Assembly: GCA_018823835.1 (NCBI GenBank)
Contig: JAHJHT010000011.1
Span: 62,001-126,000, forward strand
Direction of reading: 5' to 3'
Source: Alphaproteobacteria bacterium
Lineage (GTDB): Bacteria; Pseudomonadota; Alphaproteobacteria; Rhizobiales; Rhizobiaceae
Length of the DNA stretch: 64,000 bases
The notes below the pieces were generated by a model. It saw only the letters and a list, made by a program, of their open reading frames with translations. It did not search any database and was not told the origin of the DNA. The translations under genes and the position numbers were made by a program. This document shows, one piece after another, positions 55,424 through 64,000 of this stretch; the first letter of the stretch is position 1; every line of letters begins with the position of its first letter.

Positions 55424-56686
55424 TCAGAGCGCCTGCGACATGCGCAGTTCGTCGACGCCGTCGCGGCCGTAAATGTCGTCGCGGAAATGCGCCACGCCAT
55501 CGCCCGTCGACCAGGCCGAAATGTAGGTGAAATAGACCGGCACCGGCTCGGCGAGCTGCACCGGCGTGCTCTCGCCGCTCTTGATGGTCTCCTCGAAGCG
55601 GCGGCGGTCCCAGCCCGGCGTGTCGCGCAGCAGCCAGGTCACGAGGTCGCGCACATTCTGCACGCGCACGCAGCCCGAGGAATCGAAACGCATCAGCTTG
55701 GAGAACAGGCTCTGCTGCGGCGTGTCGTGCATGTAGACGTTTTCCGGGCTCGGGAAGTTGATCTTCACCGAGGCCATGGCATTGCCCGAACCGGGGTCCT
55801 GGCGGAAACGGAACTTCGTGGCGTCCTCGGTCGACCAGTCGATGGTCGACGGGTCGAGCTCGATGCCGTCGGGCCCGAGGATGCGGATGTTGTTGTTGGC
55901 GAGGTACTGCGGATCCTTGCGCATCAGCGGGATGATGTCCTTGCGGACGATCGACACGGGCGCATTCCAGTAGGGATTGACGATGACCTCGTTGATCGCC
56001 GAGTTCAGGATCGGCGTCTGGCGGTCGATCTTGCCGACGATTGCCGTGTGGCGCAGCGCCACGCGGTCGTTCTCGACCGCCTCGATCTGGGCTGCGGGCA
56101 CGTTGACCATGACATAGCGGTTGCCGAGGAAGCCCGACATCGAGCGCAGGCGCACGAGGTTGGTCTCGAGCTGGCCGAGGCGCACCGGCGCCGAGACGTT
56201 CATGGCCGCATAGGTGTAGGTGCCGAGCACGCCGTCGGCCGGAAGCCCGTGGCGCGCCTGGAAGCGCTTCACCGCAGCGTCGACATAGGTGTCGAAGGAT
56301 TCGGAGATGCCGGCGCTGGTCGACAGGTCGCCAGAGATCATCAGCCGCTTGCGCAGCACCACGACGTCCGGATCGACGACGCCGAGCTGCAGCTTCTTGG
56401 TGGCCGGCACCATCGGCCAGCCGCCCTGCGCGACGATGCTGGAATATTGCGAGACGGCCTGCTCGATGTAGCTGACGGTCTGCGGCGAAAAGATCGGCAG
56501 GTTGGACGCGACCTTGTCGTTCTGCGTGGCGCGTGCATCGAACGTGTCGTCCCAGTTGCCGCGGCGCGATGAATTGAGAATATCGCCGATCACGTCCTGG
56601 GCGCTCGCGACGCCCGTCAGGGCCGTGGCGGCCATGGCGCCTGCGGCGGTGAGGAAGAAACGGCGGCTGCTGTTGGTCGTCATCAA
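55424..56686 (-). CDS. ldtP: L,D-transpeptidase (LdtP-like)
   Basis: Periplasmic peptidoglycan cross-linking enzyme of 420 residues. The leader is Tat-like (SRRFFLTAAGAMAATAL). A PG-binding domain (DAAVKRFQARHGLPADGVLG) precedes a YkuD catalytic domain with MHDTPQQSLFSKLMRFDSSG and catalytic Cys about residue 339 in SSGCVRVQN. It is next to a MarR-type regulator matching LdtR, which in Liberibacter and Sinorhizobium controls an L,D-transpeptidase. Confidence 0.93.
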   Translation of the reverse strand: MMTTNSSRRFFLTAAGAMAATALTGVASAQDVIGDILNSSRRGNWDDTFDARATQNDKVASNLPIFSPQTVSYIEQAVSQYSSIVAQGGWPMVPATKKLQLGVVDPDVVVLRKRLMISGDLSTSAGISESFDTYVDAAVKRFQARHGLPADGVLGTYTYAAMNVSAPVRLGQLETNLVRLRSMSGFLGNRYVMVNVPAAQIEAVENDRVALRHTAIVGKIDRQTPILNSAINEVIVNPYWNAPVSIVRKDIIPLMRKDPQYLANNNIRILGPDGIELDPSTIDWSTEDATKFRFRQDPGSGNAMASVKINFPSPENVYMHDTPQQSLFSKLMRFDSSGCVRVQNVRDLVTWLLRDTPGWDRRRFEETIKSGESTPVQLAEPVPVYFTYISAWSTGDGVAHFRDDIYGRDGVDELRMSQAL

Positions 56687-57004
56687 GTCTACTCTTCTCG
56701 CATCGCGGCGGCTGTTCGGGCTATCGGGCTCCGCACTTTATGGTTGCCATTCTTAACAATTGGCCAACCATGCGGAACCCTGTCCGTCTCGGTAGATGGC
56801 GCGCCCGCCTCAGGCGTCCAGGTCGCAACGCGCGCATGGCGGAACGGTCGGTTCTCCCGTTTCCACTCGAATATGGCAGCAGCATGGCCCGTGGCCATTA
56901 ACGATGCCGTGAGGCAAACGAAAAGTGGCCGCGTCCCCCCGGGCGCGGCCACTGGAATTTACCTGCCAAGCAGCTGGCGACAACGCGGCCGCCTGGCCGG
57001 CAGA
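56687..57004. other. Intergenic region upstream of ldtP
   Basis: A 318-base gap holding the ldtP promoter region and the ldtR terminator. It includes a broken palindrome: TGGTTG (56741-56746) and CAACCA (56765-56770), 18 bases apart and extended by near-matching flanks, a possible regulator site. No coding region is convincing here. Confidence 0.5.
56921..56953 (-). terminator. Rho-independent terminator of ldtR
   Basis: AGTGGCCGCG/CGCGGCCACT perfect 10-base stem (56924-56953) with a 10-base loop; on the minus strand it runs into TTTTCGTTT. It lies about 50 bases after the ldtR stop. Confidence 0.8.
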
Positions 57005-57523
57005 TCACATGCGGTAGGCGATCGTGTCGTTCCAGAAGCGGTCGAGCCGCTGCAGGGCACGGTTCATCTGCATGAATTCCTCGGTGTTGATGCCGCCCAC
57101 CTGCTCGATCGAGCCGATGTGGCGTTCGTACAGCCCGCCGACGACCTCGGCGACCGCCGTGCCCTTGGGCGTCAGGCTGACGCGGACCGAACGACGGTCG
57201 ATGCGCGAGCGCTGGTGGTTGATGAAGCCGAGATCGACCAGCTTCTTCAGGTTGTAGGAAACGTTGGAGCCGAGATAGTAGCCACGCGAGCGCAGCTCGC
57301 CGGCGGTCAGCTCCGAGTTGCCGATGTTGAACAGCAGCAGCGCCTGGATGGCGTTGATGTCGCTGCGGCCGTTGCGGTCGAACTCATCCTTGATGACGTC
57401 GAGCAGACGGCGGTGCAGGCGCTCGACCAGCTGCAGCGATTCCATGTAGAGCGAACGGATCGCTTCGCGGCGATCGTCGGATACGGTAGCGGGCTTCGCC
57501 GCCGGACGCGAATTGGTGTTCAT
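57005..57523 (-). CDS. ldtR: MarR-family regulator LdtR
   Basis: Winged-helix MarR-type regulator of 172 residues: LTAGELRSRGYYLGSNVSYN is the recognition region and LGFINHQRSRIDRRSVRVSL the wing with the DxR signature. The neighbouring L,D-transpeptidase and the family's known role in Liberibacter/Sinorhizobium support the name LdtR. ATG 57523 follows GAGAGGCAAG. A palindrome about 65-85 bases upstream may be its own operator. Confidence 0.9.
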   Translation of the reverse strand: MNTNSRPAAKPATVSDDRREAIRSLYMESLQLVERLHRRLLDVIKDEFDRNGRSDINAIQALLLFNIGNSELTAGELRSRGYYLGSNVSYNLKKLVDLGFINHQRSRIDRRSVRVSLTPKGTAVAEVVGGLYERHIGSIEQVGGINTEEFMQMNRALQRLDRFWNDTIAYRM

Positions 57524-57587
57524 TTGTCTTGCCTCTCGTTTGTCGCCCGGTGATTGTTTTTTATTTCTCACCTTGATCGCGACACTA

Positions 57588-57608
57588 TCGAATACACATA
57601 AAATTCGA
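57588..57608. promoter_or_regulatory. Palindrome upstream of ldtR
   Basis: TCGAAT (57588-57593) and ATTCGA (57603-57608) form a perfect 6-base inverted repeat with a 9-base AT-rich spacer, a MarR-like operator geometry, in the AT-rich leader region of ldtR. Only a single TCGAAT half-site (56867-56872) occurs upstream of ldtP. Confidence 0.45.
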
Positions 57609-57689
57609 CTTAAACGCCAAGACTAACAAGGGGTTAAGTTGAGGTGGTTTCGAAAGAGGCTTAACGAGCGGTCACCCAAGACCATAAAA

Positions 57690-58118
57690 TTAACCGTACT
57701 GGTCCGCCTTGCGCTTCTGCCAGTAAATCAGACCGCGCAACCCGCCGTAGAACAGCGCCACGACAATGTGGCTGACGACGATCAGCAGCCGGTTGCCGTA
57801 GAGGTCGGGAAAGAACACGTACATCAGGATTTCCGTCGCCGCGCAGATACCCCAGATGACCGGGCCCCAGGAGGCCAGCATCCACAGGCCGATCGCGGCG
57901 AAGGGAAAGAACACGGCCAGCGTCACCGCGGCGACCTGCCAGTGCAGCGGCATCAGGTCGAAGCGCCATAGCGGCCCCTCGTAGAAGCCGATCAGCCGGA
58001 TCCAGTAGAGGACGCCGAACAGCAGGCAGTAGCCGGCGATGACCCGCTGGAACCAGACGAAGATGATCTCGACGACGGTCGGCCGCATCACGGCGGATCT
58101 TTCGACGACGTCGCTCAC
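57690..58118 (-). CDS. Small four-helix membrane protein (DUF6163-like)
   Basis: A 142-residue membrane protein with four predicted helices (VVEIIFVWFQRVIAGYCLLF, VAAVTLAVFFPFAAIGLWML, VIWGICAATEILMYVFF, LLIVVSHIVVALFYGGL). I match it to DUF6163. The GTG start overlaps the stop of the hydrolase gene by 4 bases (GTGA). Function unknown. Confidence 0.78.
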   Translation of the reverse strand: MSDVVERSAVMRPTVVEIIFVWFQRVIAGYCLLFGVLYWIRLIGFYEGPLWRFDLMPLHWQVAAVTLAVFFPFAAIGLWMLASWGPVIWGICAATEILMYVFFPDLYGNRLLIVVSHIVVALFYGGLRGLIYWQKRKADQYG

Positions 58119-59158
58119 AGCACGAGGTCTCCGCCCGGCAGCGGCGCGAAGTAGCCGTCGATGACGGCCTGGTCGATCTCTTCCAGCCGCGCGGGCCGCC
58201 ACTCGGGCTTCGACCCCTTGTCGATGAGGGCTGCCCGGATGCCCTCGAAGAAATCGTGGCCCTTGAGCATGCGGTTCAATATGCGGAACTCCATCCGCAT
58301 GCATTCCTCCATGTCGAGCGTCAGGCCGGTGCTGATCGCCTTGAAGGCGACGTTCAGGCTGGTCGGCGATTTCTGGCGCATGGTGGCGAGCGTCTCGGCG
58401 GCGAACTCGTCTGTCGCGGCTGCCTGCTCGAGGCTCGCCACGACATCGTCGAGCGTCCCCTGGGAGAAATGACGGGCGATGGCGTGCAGCGCGGAGTCGT
58501 CGGTCTGGCGCGGCACGGGCCTGAACGCCTCGCGCAGCTCGGTGCCGGGGTCACCGGTCTCGGCGATGTTGTCGAGCAGGCCGTCGAGGTATTTCGATTC
58601 GACCGTGTGGGTCGCCAGCCCTGACCACAGCGCGTCGCCATAACCGATGCGCTTGCCGGTCAGCCCGAGATACATGCCGAACGAGCCGCCCAGATCGGCA
58701 AGCAAGGTGCTGCCGCCGACGTCCGGGAAAAAGCCGATGCCGACTTCCGGCATGGCGAACTGCGCCCGTTCGGTCATCACGCGATGCGAACCGTGGAAGG
58801 AGATGCCGACGCCGCCGCCCATGACGATGCCGTCGACCAGCGCGACATAGGGCTTCCCATAGCGCGCTATCCTGGCGTTGAGGCGGTACTCGTCGGCAAA
58901 GAACGCGACCGGCGGGTCACCCGCCTTGCCCGCCTCGTAGACGTCGAGAATGTCGCCGCCGGCCGAAAAGGCCTTGCCCTCGGCCTTGACGACGATCACC
59001 GCGACACCCGGGTCGTCCTCCCAGGCATCGAGCGCCCGCGACAGGGCCTTCACCATCTGATGGGTGACGGCATTCAGCGCCTTCGGCCGCGTCAGCGTGA
59101 CGACGCCCGCCATGCCGAGCCGCTCGAAGCGGATCTGGTCGCCACCGCCAAAATCCAT
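58115..59158 (-). CDS. 3-hydroxyisobutyryl-CoA hydrolase
   Basis: Crotonase-fold hydrolase of 347 residues for valine catabolism: GEGKAFSAGGDIL-type segment (KAEGKAFSAGGDILDVYEAG), GIVMGGGVGISFHGSHRVMT, and the acid residues of AMPEVGIGFFPDVGGSTLL. The length and the long C-terminal half (LTLDMEECMRMEFRILNRML) fit the hydrolase rather than plain enoyl-CoA hydratases. Confidence 0.92.
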   Translation of the reverse strand: MDFGGGDQIRFERLGMAGVVTLTRPKALNAVTHQMVKALSRALDAWEDDPGVAVIVVKAEGKAFSAGGDILDVYEAGKAGDPPVAFFADEYRLNARIARYGKPYVALVDGIVMGGGVGISFHGSHRVMTERAQFAMPEVGIGFFPDVGGSTLLADLGGSFGMYLGLTGKRIGYGDALWSGLATHTVESKYLDGLLDNIAETGDPGTELREAFRPVPRQTDDSALHAIARHFSQGTLDDVVASLEQAAATDEFAAETLATMRQKSPTSLNVAFKAISTGLTLDMEECMRMEFRILNRMLKGHDFFEGIRAALIDKGSKPEWRPARLEEIDQAVIDGYFAPLPGGDLVL

Positions 59159-59237
59159 CGTGACAGAATCCCCTTTCCGCTCCCGGCCGGAACAGAACTG
59201 CTAAAGGGTGGCGGATAGGCGCGTCAATGCCGGCGCT

Positions 59238-59600
59238 TCAGGCTTGGCCGCCATGCGCCAGTATGTTGACCAGTCGGCCGAACGGATCGCGCAGGAAGAA
59301 GCGCCGCACGCCCCATGGTTCGTCGGTGATTGCATAGGCGATCTCGAGGCCGGCCGCCTGCGCCCGCGCATGCACGGCGTCGACATCATCGACCTCGATG
59401 GAGAGGTCGGGCACCGGCGCGCCCGAACCGCCTTCGCTGGCGAAGCTGAGTTGCGGCCGCGCGGCGGCTTCGTCACCCGCGAACGTCACGATCCAGCCGT
59501 GGTCCATGACGATCTCCAGTCCGAGCAGGTCGCCGTAGAATGCCTGAGCTTCGCGCGGATTGGCGGTGGCGGCATTGGCGACGATGCGCCTGACGGTCAT
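59238..59600 (-). CDS. VOC/glyoxalase-family protein
   Basis: A 120-residue vicinal-oxygen-chelate protein with paired beta-alpha-beta units: ATANPREAQAFYGDLLGLEI and DEPWGVRRFFLRDPFGRLVNI. Probably a small-molecule-binding or resistance protein; substrate unknown. Last gene of a two-gene minus-strand set with the cupin. Confidence 0.88.
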   Translation of the reverse strand: MTVRRIVANAATANPREAQAFYGDLLGLEIVMDHGWIVTFAGDEAAARPQLSFASEGGSGAPVPDLSIEVDDVDAVHARAQAAGLEIAYAITDEPWGVRRFFLRDPFGRLVNILAHGGQA

Positions 59601-59630
59601 GGCGTCCTCCGTTCTGTCGAAGCGCGCCAG

Positions 59631-60176
59631 CTAGAAGCTGTAGGGGACGATGCGGCGCGCCGCTTCCGAATCCCAGGGCAGATCGAGCGCGTCGGGCGAC
59701 TCGTAGTTGTACATGCGGTCCGGCATGTTGATGATGATCGCCTCGGTGACGCCGATGTTCTTCCAGCCATGGTAGAGGTTGGGAGCAATCGTCAGCAGGC
59801 CCGGATTCTTTTCGCTGACGGTGAATTCGTTGATGCGCCCCTGGGTCGGCGAACCGTTGCGGCCGTCGAAGACGACGATCTTGACCAGTCCCGACACGAC
59901 GAAGAGCCGGTCGGTGCTGACCTGGTGCAGGCCCCAGGCCCTGATGCGGCCGGCATAGGTCGTCGTCGTGTGGACCTGCACGATCGGCGCGGTGATCTCT
60001 TCCCAGTCCTGGCGGGCAACCTCGGCAACGTGGCCATCCTCATGCGGCACCGGCCGCACCGGCCTGAACACGACGCCCTCTATCGGCACGCGGCGCAGGC
60101 TGCCCTGGTGATCGACGGCGGATTGCTTGGCGAGAAGTTCTGCTCCGCCCGTCACGTCGGGGATGGTCTTCTGCAT
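59631..60176 (-). CDS. RmlC-like cupin, dTDP-sugar epimerase family
   Basis: A 181-residue cupin of the dTDP-4-dehydrorhamnose 3,5-epimerase type: VQVHTTTTYAGRIRAWGLHQ (catalytic His/Tyr region), DRLFVVSGLVKIVVFDGRNG and APNLYHGWKNIGVTEAIIIN. No rml partners nearby, so the sugar substrate is open. Divergent from hemB. Confidence 0.85.
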   Translation of the reverse strand: MQKTIPDVTGGAELLAKQSAVDHQGSLRRVPIEGVVFRPVRPVPHEDGHVAEVARQDWEEITAPIVQVHTTTTYAGRIRAWGLHQVSTDRLFVVSGLVKIVVFDGRNGSPTQGRINEFTVSEKNPGLLTIAPNLYHGWKNIGVTEAIIINMPDRMYNYESPDALDLPWDSEAARRIVPYSF

Positions 60177-60354
60177 GACTGCACTCCGCTTTCGAATCCG
60201 GCCGCACGCAGCCGGCAATTGCCCATTGCCGATACTGTAGCAAGACCTCGCGCCTGGTCGCCAGCCGCAATCCGGCCTCGCTCTGGACCAGTCCCGAGGC
60301 ATTGGTGAACGCCCGGCCCTCGTGCTAAAAGCCGCTCGATCCGGAGTAGACACC

Positions 60355-61389
60355 ATGAACAAGTTCACCCCTGCAAGGGCAGTAACCACCAGCCGCAGCG
60401 TCGACGAGATCACCGCTTCCCGCCGCCTGCGCCGCATGCGCAAGGCCGACTGGTCGCGCCGCCTCGTGCAGGAAAACCGGCTGACCGTCGACGACCTGAT
60501 CTGGCCGATCTTCGTCATCGACGGCGAAAACCGCCGCGAGGAAATCGCCGCCATGCCCGGCGTCTACCGCATGAGCGTCGATCTCGCGGTCAGGGAAGCC
60601 GAGCGCGCCGCGAAGCTTGGCATCCCCTCGCTCGCCACCTTCCCCAATGTCGACCTGGCGCTGCGCGACCAGACCGGTTCGCACATCCTCGACCCAGAGA
60701 ACGTCATCAACCGGGCCACCCGCGCCATCAAGGCGGCGGTGCCCGAAATCGGCATCATCACCGACGCAGCGCTCGATCCCTTCACGAGCCACGGCCATGA
60801 CGGCATCCTGCGCGACGGCGTCATCGTCAACGACGAGACGGTCGACCAGGTCGTCGCGGCGGCTGTCATCCAGGCGCAGTGCGGCGCCGACATCATCGCG
60901 CCATCCGACATGATGGACGGGCGCGTCGGCGCGATCCGCGACGGGCTCGACGCCAACGGTTTCCAGGGCGTCGCCATCATGTCCTATGCGACGAAGTTCG
61001 CCTCGGCCTTCTACGGACCCTACCGCGAGGCGGTCGGCACGGCGGGCCTGCTGCAGGGCGACAAGAAGACCTACTATCTCGACCATGCCAATGGCGACGA
61101 GGCGCTGCGCGAGGCCGAGCAGGACGTTCTGGAGGGCGCCGACATGCTCATGGTCAAGCCCGGCCTGCCCTATCTCGACATCATCCGCCAGCTCAAGGAC
61201 GCCTTCTCGATGCCGACCTTTGCCTACCAGGTGTCGGGCGAGTACTCGATGATCATGGCGGCATCCGCCAATGGCTGGATCGACGGCGAGCGGGCGATGC
61301 TGGAATCGCTGCTCTGCTTCAAGCGCGCCGGCTGCGACGGCATCCTGACCTACTTCGCGCCCAGGGTGGCGGAGATGCTGAAGGGCTGA
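60355..61389 (+). CDS. hemB: Delta-aminolevulinic acid dehydratase HemB
   Basis: Porphobilinogen synthase of 344 residues. Active-site lysines lie in MSYATKFASAFYGPYR and LMVKPGLPYLD. The metal region DAALDPFTSHGHDGILRDG lacks the cysteine-rich zinc site, consistent with the Mg-dependent alphaproteobacterial type. GGAG precedes the ATG. Converges with the broken P450 gene. Confidence 0.97.
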   Translation: MNKFTPARAVTTSRSVDEITASRRLRRMRKADWSRRLVQENRLTVDDLIWPIFVIDGENRREEIAAMPGVYRMSVDLAVREAERAAKLGIPSLATFPNVDLALRDQTGSHILDPENVINRATRAIKAAVPEIGIITDAALDPFTSHGHDGILRDGVIVNDETVDQVVAAAVIQAQCGADIIAPSDMMDGRVGAIRDGLDANGFQGVAIMSYATKFASAFYGPYREAVGTAGLLQGDKKTYYLDHANGDEALREAEQDVLEGADMLMVKPGLPYLDIIRQLKDAFSMPTFAYQVSGEYSMIMAASANGWIDGERAMLESLLCFKRAGCDGILTYFAPRVAEMLKG

Positions 61390-61396
61390 CCGCCGT

Positions 61397-62782
61397 TCAG
61401 TTCCGGGCGGCAAGCCCGTCGCGTTCTCTGCGACGAACCACCAGCCTGTCGCTCGGCTCGAAATGGAAGCGCCCGCGCAAGGCGCCTCCCGGCCCGACCG
61501 TCTCTATCCGGAAGCCGGACACGATCTGCTGCACGAACAGGGAACTCAGCCCGACGACCCAGCCTGCTCCCAGGCAGCGTCTCTTGCCGATCCCGAGCGG
61601 CGCATATCGGTCCGCGGGAACCTCTTGATCGACGAACCGCATCGGATCGAAGCGAAACGGTTCATCGAAAATGCCGGGGTCCTTGTGCGCTTCCCAGACG
61701 GCGATCCGGACCATGGTGCGCTTCGGGATGAGGAAACCCTCGAAGACTATGTCTTGCGTGGCACGCCTCGTCACATATTCGCTCTGCGCGAGCCGGAGCG
61801 TTTCCTGCGCGACGGCGGTGCACAGGGCGTCCCGCCGCCTCTCGTCCCCTTCCGCTGCGATCCGCTCCACAAATGCCGGGTTGCGACCGAGTATGGACAG
61901 GATCCAGCACCATAGGCCGGTCAGGTCGAACTGGCCGGTCTCGGTCATGTGGAGAAGGTTGCCGACGGCGGTCTCGTCGAGGCCGCCGGACGAAACGATG
62001 CTTGCCAGCATGCTGGGAAGCGCCTGCTCGCGCTCGATCCCGCCGGCGCGCAGCATAAGCAGCTCGCTCATCTCGCCATAGGCAGCGATCTGCTGCGGCG
62101 CCGGCGACACGAAGGTGCCGTCGGGAGCGTAGGCGCGGAACGCTTCGGCAAGCCTGTCATGGCCGTGCCAGCCAGGCTCGACGCCCAGCACCATCCGGAA
62201 CAGCGTCTCCGTCGCCGCCTGCCTGACGAGGTCCCGGGCGGCCCCGAGTTCGGCAGGCTGCGGCTCGGCGGCGATTGCCGAGAGCGCGCGGTCTATCGAT
62301 TGCCGGTTGCCCTCCTGATGGGCGCGGTAGTCGGCGGCGCGCAGTGCCTCCGCGAAGAGCTTGCGATAATGCGCATGGGTCTCGCCCTACATCTGGCGCA
62401 GGAACCCCTGCGGGAAGACGGGTTTCAGATCCGGCGTTGCGGCTTCTATGCAGTCTTCGCATTCGGCAAGGAAACGGTGGCCCAGAGGAATGCCGATGAG
62501 GCAGGTCGTTACCTTGCCGCCGAGCCAGGCCTTGAAGACCGGGCCGTGGCGCTCGAAGCGCTTCAGCAGGTGGCGTTCATCGCCCAGTTCCGCAGCGGTC
62601 GGCGGGCGCAGGGAGCCGGGTGCGAGCCGACGTCCCCTGGCCAGGGCCCTGAGATTCGCCCTGGTTGCGCCAAGCAAGGCACGGGGCCGGTCCAGCCATG
62701 TTCGAGGAAACAATCTCGCACGTCCGACCAATGCCAATGCCAAGCCACCCCCGATCTGCCTGGACGAGCCTAGGACAATCAT
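61397..62782 (-). pseudogene. Cytochrome P450 interrupted by an in-frame TAG
   Basis: One reading frame codes an apparently complete P450 of about 460 codons, but a TAG at 62387-62389 splits it. The upstream part ends PQGFLRQM, and the same frame resumes with GETHAHYRKLFAEALRAAD, the region of helix C. The downstream half has the ETLR of the K-helix, RFDPMRF, and the haem-Cys loop PLGIGKRRCLGAG. No frameshift is needed; a single base change (for example CAG or GAG to TAG) would explain it. The usual I-helix AGxDT motif is not visible (MTETGQFDLTGLW instead). The N-terminal start (ATG 62782) is provisional. Could also be a sequencing error. Confidence 0.82.
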
Positions 62783-62961
62783 CGCTGCGGGCCAACAGAT
62801 TGCGCGGAACTGGCGGCAGGACTTGCGGACCCGACCGGGCCGGATCACGCCGGCCAGCCGGCCAAAACGAGGACAGCCCCCAGGCGCCCGAACGGATTTC
62901 ACCGGGCCTCTCGCGGCGGCCGCCGCGATCTCCTAGGCTGGAGCAAAGCAGGAGCGATTCA

Positions 62962-63321
62962 ATGTCCACCCACCCCATCCTGATCGCCATCGGCGGCCTT
63001 TGCGGCGCGGCCGGAGTCGCGCTGTCGGCGGCCGCGGCGCATTCGGCCGGCCCCAATCTCGGCATCGCCGCCTCCTTCCTGCTTGCCCACGCGCCGGTCT
63101 TCCTCGCCGTCGGCATGCTCGGCGGCAACCGCGTGATGCTCTCGGCCACGGCCGCGCTGCTGCTGGGCGTGCTGCTGTTCTGCGGCGATCTCGTCATGCG
63201 CGACTATGCCGGCACGCGCCTCTTCCCGATGGCAGCACCTGCCGGCGGCAGCATCATGATTTTGGGCTGGCTCGGCATTGCCGCCTCGGCGCTTCTGCCG
63301 AGGCGACCGCAGGGCGGCTAG
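62962..63321 (+). CDS. DUF423 membrane protein
   Basis: A 119-residue protein with four hydrophobic helices matching DUF423 (YgdD): GGLCGAAGVALSAAAAHSAG at the start, and LLFCGDLVMRDYAG and PAGGSIMILGWLGIAASAL near the end. AGGAGCG precedes the ATG. Its stop overlaps the stop region of the convergent VOC gene by 4 bases. Function unknown. Confidence 0.88.
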   Translation: MSTHPILIAIGGLCGAAGVALSAAAAHSAGPNLGIAASFLLAHAPVFLAVGMLGGNRVMLSATAALLLGVLLFCGDLVMRDYAGTRLFPMAAPAGGSIMILGWLGIAASALLPRRPQGG

Positions 63322-63803
63322 CCCTCATAGGCCTTCTCGAGCGGCGCGATCTCGATCTTGACCATGTCGAGCATCGCCTCGGCCACGCGCCCGGCGCGCG
63401 CGCGGTCCTTGTCCTTCATCATCTCGATCAGCACCTTGGGCGTGATCTGCCAGGACACGCCGTAGCGGTCCTTCAGCCAGCCGCAGGCCTCGTAGGTGCC
63501 GCCCTCGCCGAGCCCCGCCCAGAGCCGGTCGACCTCGGCCTGGTCGTCGCAGTTGATGACGAAGGAGACGGCGTGGTTGAACGCGTCCATCTGGCCGGCC
63601 TGCATGGCCTGGAACTGCACGCCGCCCAGCGTGAACTCGACGACCTTGACCGATCCGGGCGGCCCGCTCGGCGACTCCGCCGCCAGCGTCCAGCTGCCGT
63701 CGAAGCTGGAACCCGGGATCAGCGATACATAGAAGCGCGCCGCTTCCTCCACCTCCCTGGCGAACCAGAGAAAGGGAGCGACTTTGGAGACAGTCGTTGC
63801 CAT
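63318..63803 (-). CDS. VOC-family (PhnB-like) protein
   Basis: A 161-residue protein of the 3-demethylubiquinone methyltransferase-like/PhnB VOC type: VAPFLWFAREVEEAARFYVS, EFTLGGVQFQAMQAGQMDAF and GWLKDRYGVSWQITPKVL. A GAGGAGGAAAGC site precedes the ATG. It is in line with another VOC gene upstream. Confidence 0.9.
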   Translation of the reverse strand: MATTVSKVAPFLWFAREVEEAARFYVSLIPGSSFDGSWTLAAESPSGPPGSVKVVEFTLGGVQFQAMQAGQMDAFNHAVSFVINCDDQAEVDRLWAGLGEGGTYEACGWLKDRYGVSWQITPKVLIEMMKDKDRARAGRVAEAMLDMVKIEIAPLEKAYEG

Positions 63804-63827
63804 GCTTTCCTCCTCTCTTTCGCCGGG

Positions 63828-64000
63828 TCAGGCGGCGGACTGCGCGCCGGTCGCGGCAACCGCATCCATCCAGAACACTTCCCAGATGTGGCCGTCCGGG
63901 TCCTCGAAGCTGCGCCCGTACATGAAACCGTGCTCCTGCGTCGGCGTCGGGTCGATGACGACGCCGCCGGTCTTGGCCTTCTCGACCAGGGCGTCGACGT
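63828..64000 (-). CDS. VOC/glyoxalase-family protein, N-terminus outside window
   Basis: C-terminal 57 codons of a second VOC protein: GGVVIDPTPTQEHGFMYGRS and FEDPDGHIWEVFWMDAVA carry the family's metal-ligand and end strands. The gene continues beyond the right edge. Same strand as, and about 24 bases upstream of, the PhnB-like gene, so likely co-transcribed. Confidence 0.85.
   Translation of the reverse strand, partial: VDALVEKAKTGGVVIDPTPTQEHGFMYGRSFEDPDGHIWEVFWMDAVAATGAQSAA

Noticed and set aside
56689..56952. 87-codon minus-strand frame upstream of ldtP
   Set aside because: It overlaps the ldtR terminator hairpin and the ldtP promoter region and has no family features.

Overview
The window is GC-rich (about 65-67% by eye) alphaproteobacterial chromosome. 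The ihfA-fabH-plsX-DUF177-CBP3-like-bamE order, the nrdR-ribD-ribE-ribH-nusB block, a Cys-type periplasmic formate dehydrogenase cluster, and an LdtR/L,D-transpeptidase pair together point to Rhizobiales, most likely a Phyllobacteriaceae/Mesorhizobium-Aminobacter relative. Genus-level placement is an inference. There are no rRNA genes, CRISPR arrays, phage or insertion sequences. The only RNA gene seen is tRNA-Pro(GGG).

Layout. 1-3979: end of an exopolysaccharide/O-antigen locus (GT4 glycosyltransferase cut by the window edge, undecaprenyl-phosphate sugar transferase, O-antigen ligase-like protein). 4071-5058: an apparently exported beta-carbonic anhydrase and tRNA-Pro. 5166-34444: an unusually dense formate/molybdenum-tungsten block. 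It holds three MoeA-type proteins (one diverged, one fused to a periplasmic-binding-protein-like domain, one standard), MobA, FdhD and TusA, then a cytosolic NAD-linked formate dehydrogenase (fused FdsG-FdsB and FdsA). After an Mrp-type ATPase and a DUF3144-like protein comes a minus-strand set for a periplasmic membrane-bound formate dehydrogenase: TorD chaperone, small Tat protein, FdhA, FdhB, FdhC, a WD40-cytochrome c fusion, a 41-residue membrane peptide, DUF6494, a degenerate biotin/lipoate-ligase-like protein, DUF6352, a small membrane protein, DUF3305 and DUF3306. A multi-cluster ferredoxin-like protein faces them. A tungstate ABC transporter (TupBCA) diverges from torD and is followed by a HTH-PBP one-component regulator.

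34585-46766: DUF1344 protein, GT90 glycosyltransferase, a five-gene oligopeptide/nickel-type ABC transporter, MerR regulator, ihfA, fabH, plsX, DUF177, CBP3-like chaperone and bamE. 46811-59158: terminators, H+-pyrophosphatase, MFS transporter, nusB, riboflavin genes, nrdR, glyA, ldtP, ldtR, a small membrane protein and 3-hydroxyisobutyryl-CoA hydrolase. 59238-64000: three VOC proteins (one partial), an RmlC-like cupin, hemB, a cytochrome P450 broken by one in-frame amber codon, and a DUF423 protein.

How it works together (partly inference): formate can be oxidised both in the cytosol, giving NADH, and in the periplasm, feeding quinones through FdhC. The same block supplies cofactor assembly (MoeA, MobA), sulfuration (FdhD, TusA), the apo-enzyme chaperone (TorD), tungstate uptake (TupABC) and a candidate oxyanion sensor. 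The least understood part is the module at 21194-25112. There a probably inactive ligase-like protein, two uncharacterised DUF proteins and a periplasmic WD40-cytochrome c travel with the membrane-bound enzyme.
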